Assembly (NCBI GenBank): GCA_000697665.1
Contig: KL197732.1
Coordinates: forward strand, 184,316 to 248,315
Direction: 5' to 3'
Source of the DNA: Jaapia argillacea MUCL 33604
Taxonomy: Eukaryota; Basidiomycota; Agaricomycetes; Jaapiales; Jaapiaceae
DNA: 64,000 nucleotides
Shown: piece after piece, positions 60,856-64,000 of the stretch
How the letters are laid out: every line of letters starts with the position of its first letter
How positions within the stretch are numbered: the stretch's first letter is position 1
Notes under the pieces: generated by a model
What the model saw: the letters and a program-made list of their open reading frames with translations, nothing else
Database searches by the model: none
Told to the model about the DNA's origin: nothing
Program-made: the position numbers and the translations under genes

Positions 60856-61887
60856 TTAAACACCAACAAAAGAAATACGAACAATCATCCATCGCCTCAT
60901 CATCAATTCATCCGCAGATTCACTTTCCCGACTCGCTCGTTCCGTAATCTTCTTCCGACAAGTTAACATAAAGTATTGGTCGAGGGGATCTGTTACATGG
61001 AGGCTGGCCCGGAGGAGGAGGAGGTACAGCGCACGACAATGGGTGACTGTGCTGAGGTCCTCGAGGAGCATTGAGATGAAGTGATACATGGTTTTGAGAG
61101 GAACGATGCCAATGGCGAAAAGGTCCCCGATGAAGGCGGTGATATTGAGGATTTGGGTGCGTGTTCCGTCCAAAGTGTCCCCAACTGATGCTAGGCCATC
61201 CCCTGCTCCAAAGCAAGTGAGGTCTGACTGAAGTAGTTTCACAAGTGTCATGATTGCCGTCGGGTTTGAAGGAAACAACAGTTGACTTACGTTCTTCCAG
61301 CTAGAGAGGAAGGCGCTACTAGCAAGTGAGAGAAGATCTCCTTCCAAGTGCATTTTGATATCCCATGACTTCCACATGAGATCCATCATTACATCGTGCA
61401 CCAATAACGCCACGGTACGCGAATACTCAATCTTTGCAATACCAGCGCAGAAGATGATCCTCGCCACGTTCGAGATGGCTACTGGACCATCAGACGAACG
61501 TAACAACACATCCGCAATTTGCGTCGCTTCGGAGTTGATCTCGCAAGGATGACAAGTCAACGAGACCATCCGTTGCATTTTATAGAAGTAAGTTTGGAGA
61601 GTACCGCTGAGTGGCGTAAGGGGGATCTTCTCCAAGATGATATGCTTCGGATAAGCCTGAGGTTGAGAGGTTGAGGCTGAGCGATTGTGGGAGTAGTGAC
61701 GGGGTATAGGGGAGGTGGTGCTTCGCATGTGCGAGGAGGTCGTGGGTTTGCCCTTGGAAACCGTCCAGAAGTATTGGCGAGCTCGGTGATCGCGATCCAG
61801 TTTTCCCTTCCTACTTTCAATGAAGAGGTTGGATGAATCGGAGGAAGGGAACTCGAGGAGGGAGCTTTCGGGACTAGAGTATGTCAT
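60856..61887 (-). CDS. MIF4G-like helical repeat protein (322 aa)
   Basis: Two exons on the minus strand, 61887-61291 and 61227-60856, phase 0. The first ATG in frame is at 61887 (MTYSSPESSLLEFPSSDSSN). After about 80 Ser-rich residues with a basic RARQYFWTVSKGK piece, the protein becomes helical: EINSEATQIADVLLRSSDG, NVARIIFCAGIAKIEYSRTV and ALLVHDVMMDLMWKSWDIKM. Then comes a segment close to the MIF4G signature, ILNITAFIGDLFAIGIVPLK, TMYHFISMLLEDLS and HCRALYLLLLRASLHV. MIF4G domains are found in eIF4G, CBP80 and NMD2 and bind RNA helicases such as eIF4A. Only about half of a full MIF4G domain is recognisable, so a role in translation or mRNA decay is a weak inference. The alternative is a fungus-specific helical protein. 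Confidence 0.65.
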   Translation of the reverse strand: MTYSSPESSLLEFPSSDSSNLFIESRKGKLDRDHRARQYFWTVSKGKPTTSSHMRSTTSPIPRHYSHNRSASTSQPQAYPKHIILEKIPLTPLSGTLQTYFYKMQRMVSLTCHPCEINSEATQIADVLLRSSDGPVAISNVARIIFCAGIAKIEYSRTVALLVHDVMMDLMWKSWDIKMHLEGDLLSLASSAFLSSWKNVSQLLFPSNPTAIMTLVKLLQSDLTCFGAGDGLASVGDTLDGTRTQILNITAFIGDLFAIGIVPLKTMYHFISMLLEDLSTVTHCRALYLLLLRASLHVTDPLDQYFMLTCRKKITERASRESESADELMMRRWMIVRISFVGV

Positions 61888-62753
61888 CTTGGTCGTAACC
61901 AGAGCTCCGCAGACGGGGAACGGGTCGGCAGAGGGGAGACTCTGGATGAAGAACAAGGCGTTTCATCCCGAACTACCCCGCTACTTATACGAGACGGGTG
62001 TGGATCGGTGGCTCAGTGGCTCTCAGTGGCCTCTTTGTGGAACCGGTCGTAAAGGCACAGCTCCCCAAGCGTGATCTCGCTTTGGTGATATTTCGTATTT
62101 GCACCTGGCCAAAGCCGGAATCACTGATTGCAAAGGGCGTCGGCCGTGTAAGGGTATCTAGCAGGACTTCCAGATATCTGACCAAGAGGGTATCCATTCA
62201 GCTTGAGGTTGTCCTCCGAGTTCATTCGTAATGGTCGTCGTCAAAAGCTGAAGTCACAGACAGCTGAGAGCCTGAACTTGGCGAGTTGGAAACGCCACCG
62301 GCAAGGTCCGTACCTGACATCCATCAACGTTTTGGGATTTCTTCTGCATCTATCATAGTTGCTACCCACTGTGTCCTCTACTCTTTTAGACCTAGTCGTC
62401 CGCTTGGCTAAGAACTTTGGTTAATATGACCTGGAAAGGTTGATTTACAAGCAAGGGTTTCAAACTTTACGGAGCAGCTTCTCGTACCAAGACGAGCCAC
62501 TTTGCGATGATACGCTATTTGGAGCGCCATTTGCTAGGTTGTTTCTAGAGAGTCTGCTGCTAAAATTCGTGTGCTGCAGATTCGAGAACTTGAAGCTTGT
62601 CATCGTGAGCCACGCCTCATCACGATCACGAGGCTGTGACGATCGTGTTGTATCGATGGCAACGGGCGCCTATCTTAACTCTGATAACTCCAAAGGTTTC
62701 CCAGCTCTTGTCGTTGGTTGATCGAGGACGTCTCAACCTCCGGGATCCTGGTC
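61888..62753. other. intergenic between divergent genes
   Basis: About 870 bases between the MIF4G-like start (-) and the F-box start (+). A tandem GTGGCTCAGTGGCTCTCAG near 62010 is an imperfect short repeat. No gene recognised. Confidence 0.4.
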
Positions 62754-64000
62754 ATGTCGGTCAGGGTGAAGTCATCCTGTAACTCACTCGCGAAAGGTCG
62801 ACCTCGTAGACCCATTCAGCCAGTCGACACGAATCTCCAATCATACGATCGCACCGACCCTTTCACGGCATTCAATGTCCTCAGAAAGCTCCTGGCCGGT
62901 CTTGTCTCACGTATCGGCGGGTGCCAATACAAGTTGACTCCCCAGGAACATAAACTCTCCATCCATCTTCTCAGCATTGTCGAACCCTTTGTTGGGCTTT
63001 CACCCTCACAGCGCACCATCACCCAACAACCTACGGAAATCCTCGATGCTATTGTCTACCATCTCGACTCGAAACGCGACCTGCTGGCATTGGGTCTCAC
63101 TTGCCGGCGCCTTCACGGTATCGTATTCCCCCGTCATTACGATTATCGAATCATCCGGTGCAAAGTTAGTTCCATCCGAGTATGGAACCACCTCGTCGTC
63201 CACAAGTCGTTGGCTCGCAATGTCAGACGATTGGAGATATTGGACGAACGCTCGTCGGGACATGAGTTCATTCCTCGAGGTATCTTGACGTCCGATACTG
63301 ACCTTGAGTCGACCGACGATGAACTCGGAATGCACGTTAAGCAAGAACGGTATCTCGTTGCGGCGTTGCTGAAGATGACAGCTCTGCAGTCATTTATCTG
63401 GTCTTGCAATCATTCGCCGATGTGTATCGACGATGTATGGCCCACTCTTATGAAGTTTCAGTCCCTCAGGGAAGTCGAAATCAACGATAATCTCGTGTTC
63501 AGTGGGAGTCGTCGGGAGGAGGGAGCGAGTGAACCCACCACCAAGGCTCGAGTACGCCCTTTCACCATTGATGTGGTAACAGCGACAACTTACTTCACAC
63601 ACAGATGCTCGATCTCAAGAACGTGAGCCTACGTGCTACAAAGCACTCGTATGGCTCCACCAAGAATCCCGATCTCATCCGTATCTTCAATCTTTTGAAT
63701 CAATGTCCTATTCTCGAGGTAGACACACCCATTGAAACAACCTCCGCCATCTCACCGATTTGTTTCCCAGTCCTTATCTGTTGGCTACGATCGCCCTAAC
63801 GGGATCGGCTACTCGAATCCTCTCGCAGATAACTTCTTCCTCTGCGGTAGATGGCCTCTTCTTCGCACACTCGTTCTTACAAACCTCAATTGCACATACA
63901 ATCAAGGCCGCGAAGTTGCATCGACGTTCTTCCTCGCTCATCCCAACCTCGAAGTACTTCACATCGATATCGGGTTTCACGTCCCCAATCCCGGAGGAGG
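62754..64000 (+). CDS. F-box protein, 3' end cut by the window
   Basis: Exons 62754-63575, 63605-63718 and 63771 to beyond the window. The protein starts MSVRVKSSCNSLAKGRP. Its F-box begins near residue 90 (QQPTEILDAIVYHLDSKRDL, LALGLTCRRLHGIVFPRHYD), followed by VWNHLVVHKSLARNVRRLEI and a leucine-rich domain (LLKMTALQSFIWSCNHS, LMKFQSLREVEIND, MLDLKNVSLRA, FNLLNQCPILE, WPLLRTLVLTNLNC, FFLAHPNLEVLHIDIGFHVP). Two very short introns (29 and 52 bases) are inferred from frame continuity; the first is unusually short, and its donor GTAACA is imperfect, so it may instead be a longer intron with a different donor. This subfamily (F-box preceded by about 90 residues) differs from the 40504/52506 pair. 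C-terminus not visible. Confidence 0.8.

Overview
The window looks like genomic DNA of a filamentous basidiomycete (Agaricomycetes-like). Genes are compact and intron-rich. Introns are about 50-70 bp with GTRNGT...YAG borders, several exons are only 6-11 nt long, and both strands are densely used. Gene content agrees: a spermidine synthase-saccharopine reductase fusion of the basidiomycete type, many F-box/leucine-rich proteins, a fungal P450, a UPF0261/Tm-1-like protein, ATG14 and MIS12. Gene models were built by hand from open frames plus splice sites, and for most of them intron phase was checked to close the frame from ATG to stop.

Left part (1-22.7 kb), mostly housekeeping: a 3' fragment of an F-box-like gene (33-650, +), a 1315-aa F-box protein (1326-5550, +), ribosomal protein eL14 (6317-7057, +), a VIT/von Willebrand A protein (7704-11211, -) with a decayed partial copy upstream (about 11430-12040, -), the SPE3-LYS9 type chimera (12629-15229, +), farnesyltransferase beta (15436-17342, +), a small Cys-rich secreted protein interrupted by a TGA (17642-18243, +), a UPF0261 protein (18428-19947, -) and an auxin-efflux-carrier-like transporter (20515-22686, -).

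Middle part (22.7-40 kb), accessory: gene-poor DNA with two MITE-like inverted-repeat elements (24667-24883 and 28390-28835) and a long polypurine minisatellite holding a 618-base assembly gap (25916-26533). It is followed by a 7-TM receptor-like gene (29249-30738, +) and a kinase gene with an unfamiliar C-terminal domain (31350-33521, +). The 3' end of the receptor gene plus the kinase gene is duplicated in tandem, and the second copy (33.58-36.5 kb) is decayed. An MFS anion/cation symporter family gene closes this part (36560-38544, -).

Right part (40-64 kb): two F-box genes, a TMEM242-like protein, a PEP-hydrolase-like TIM-barrel protein (the usual partner domain of UPF0261, here 25 kb away from it), a cytochrome P450, ATG14, another F-box gene that is a paralog of the one at 40.5 kb, MIS12, an ipa-like gene that looks interrupted, a MIF4G-like gene and a last F-box gene cut by the window end.

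The genes do not form one pathway. Conserved cell-biology genes alternate with fast-evolving F-box, kinase and receptor families. Local duplication followed by decay is the main theme: F-box paralogs, VIT/vWA copies, the receptor-kinase tandem unit, and exon repeats inside the kinase tail.
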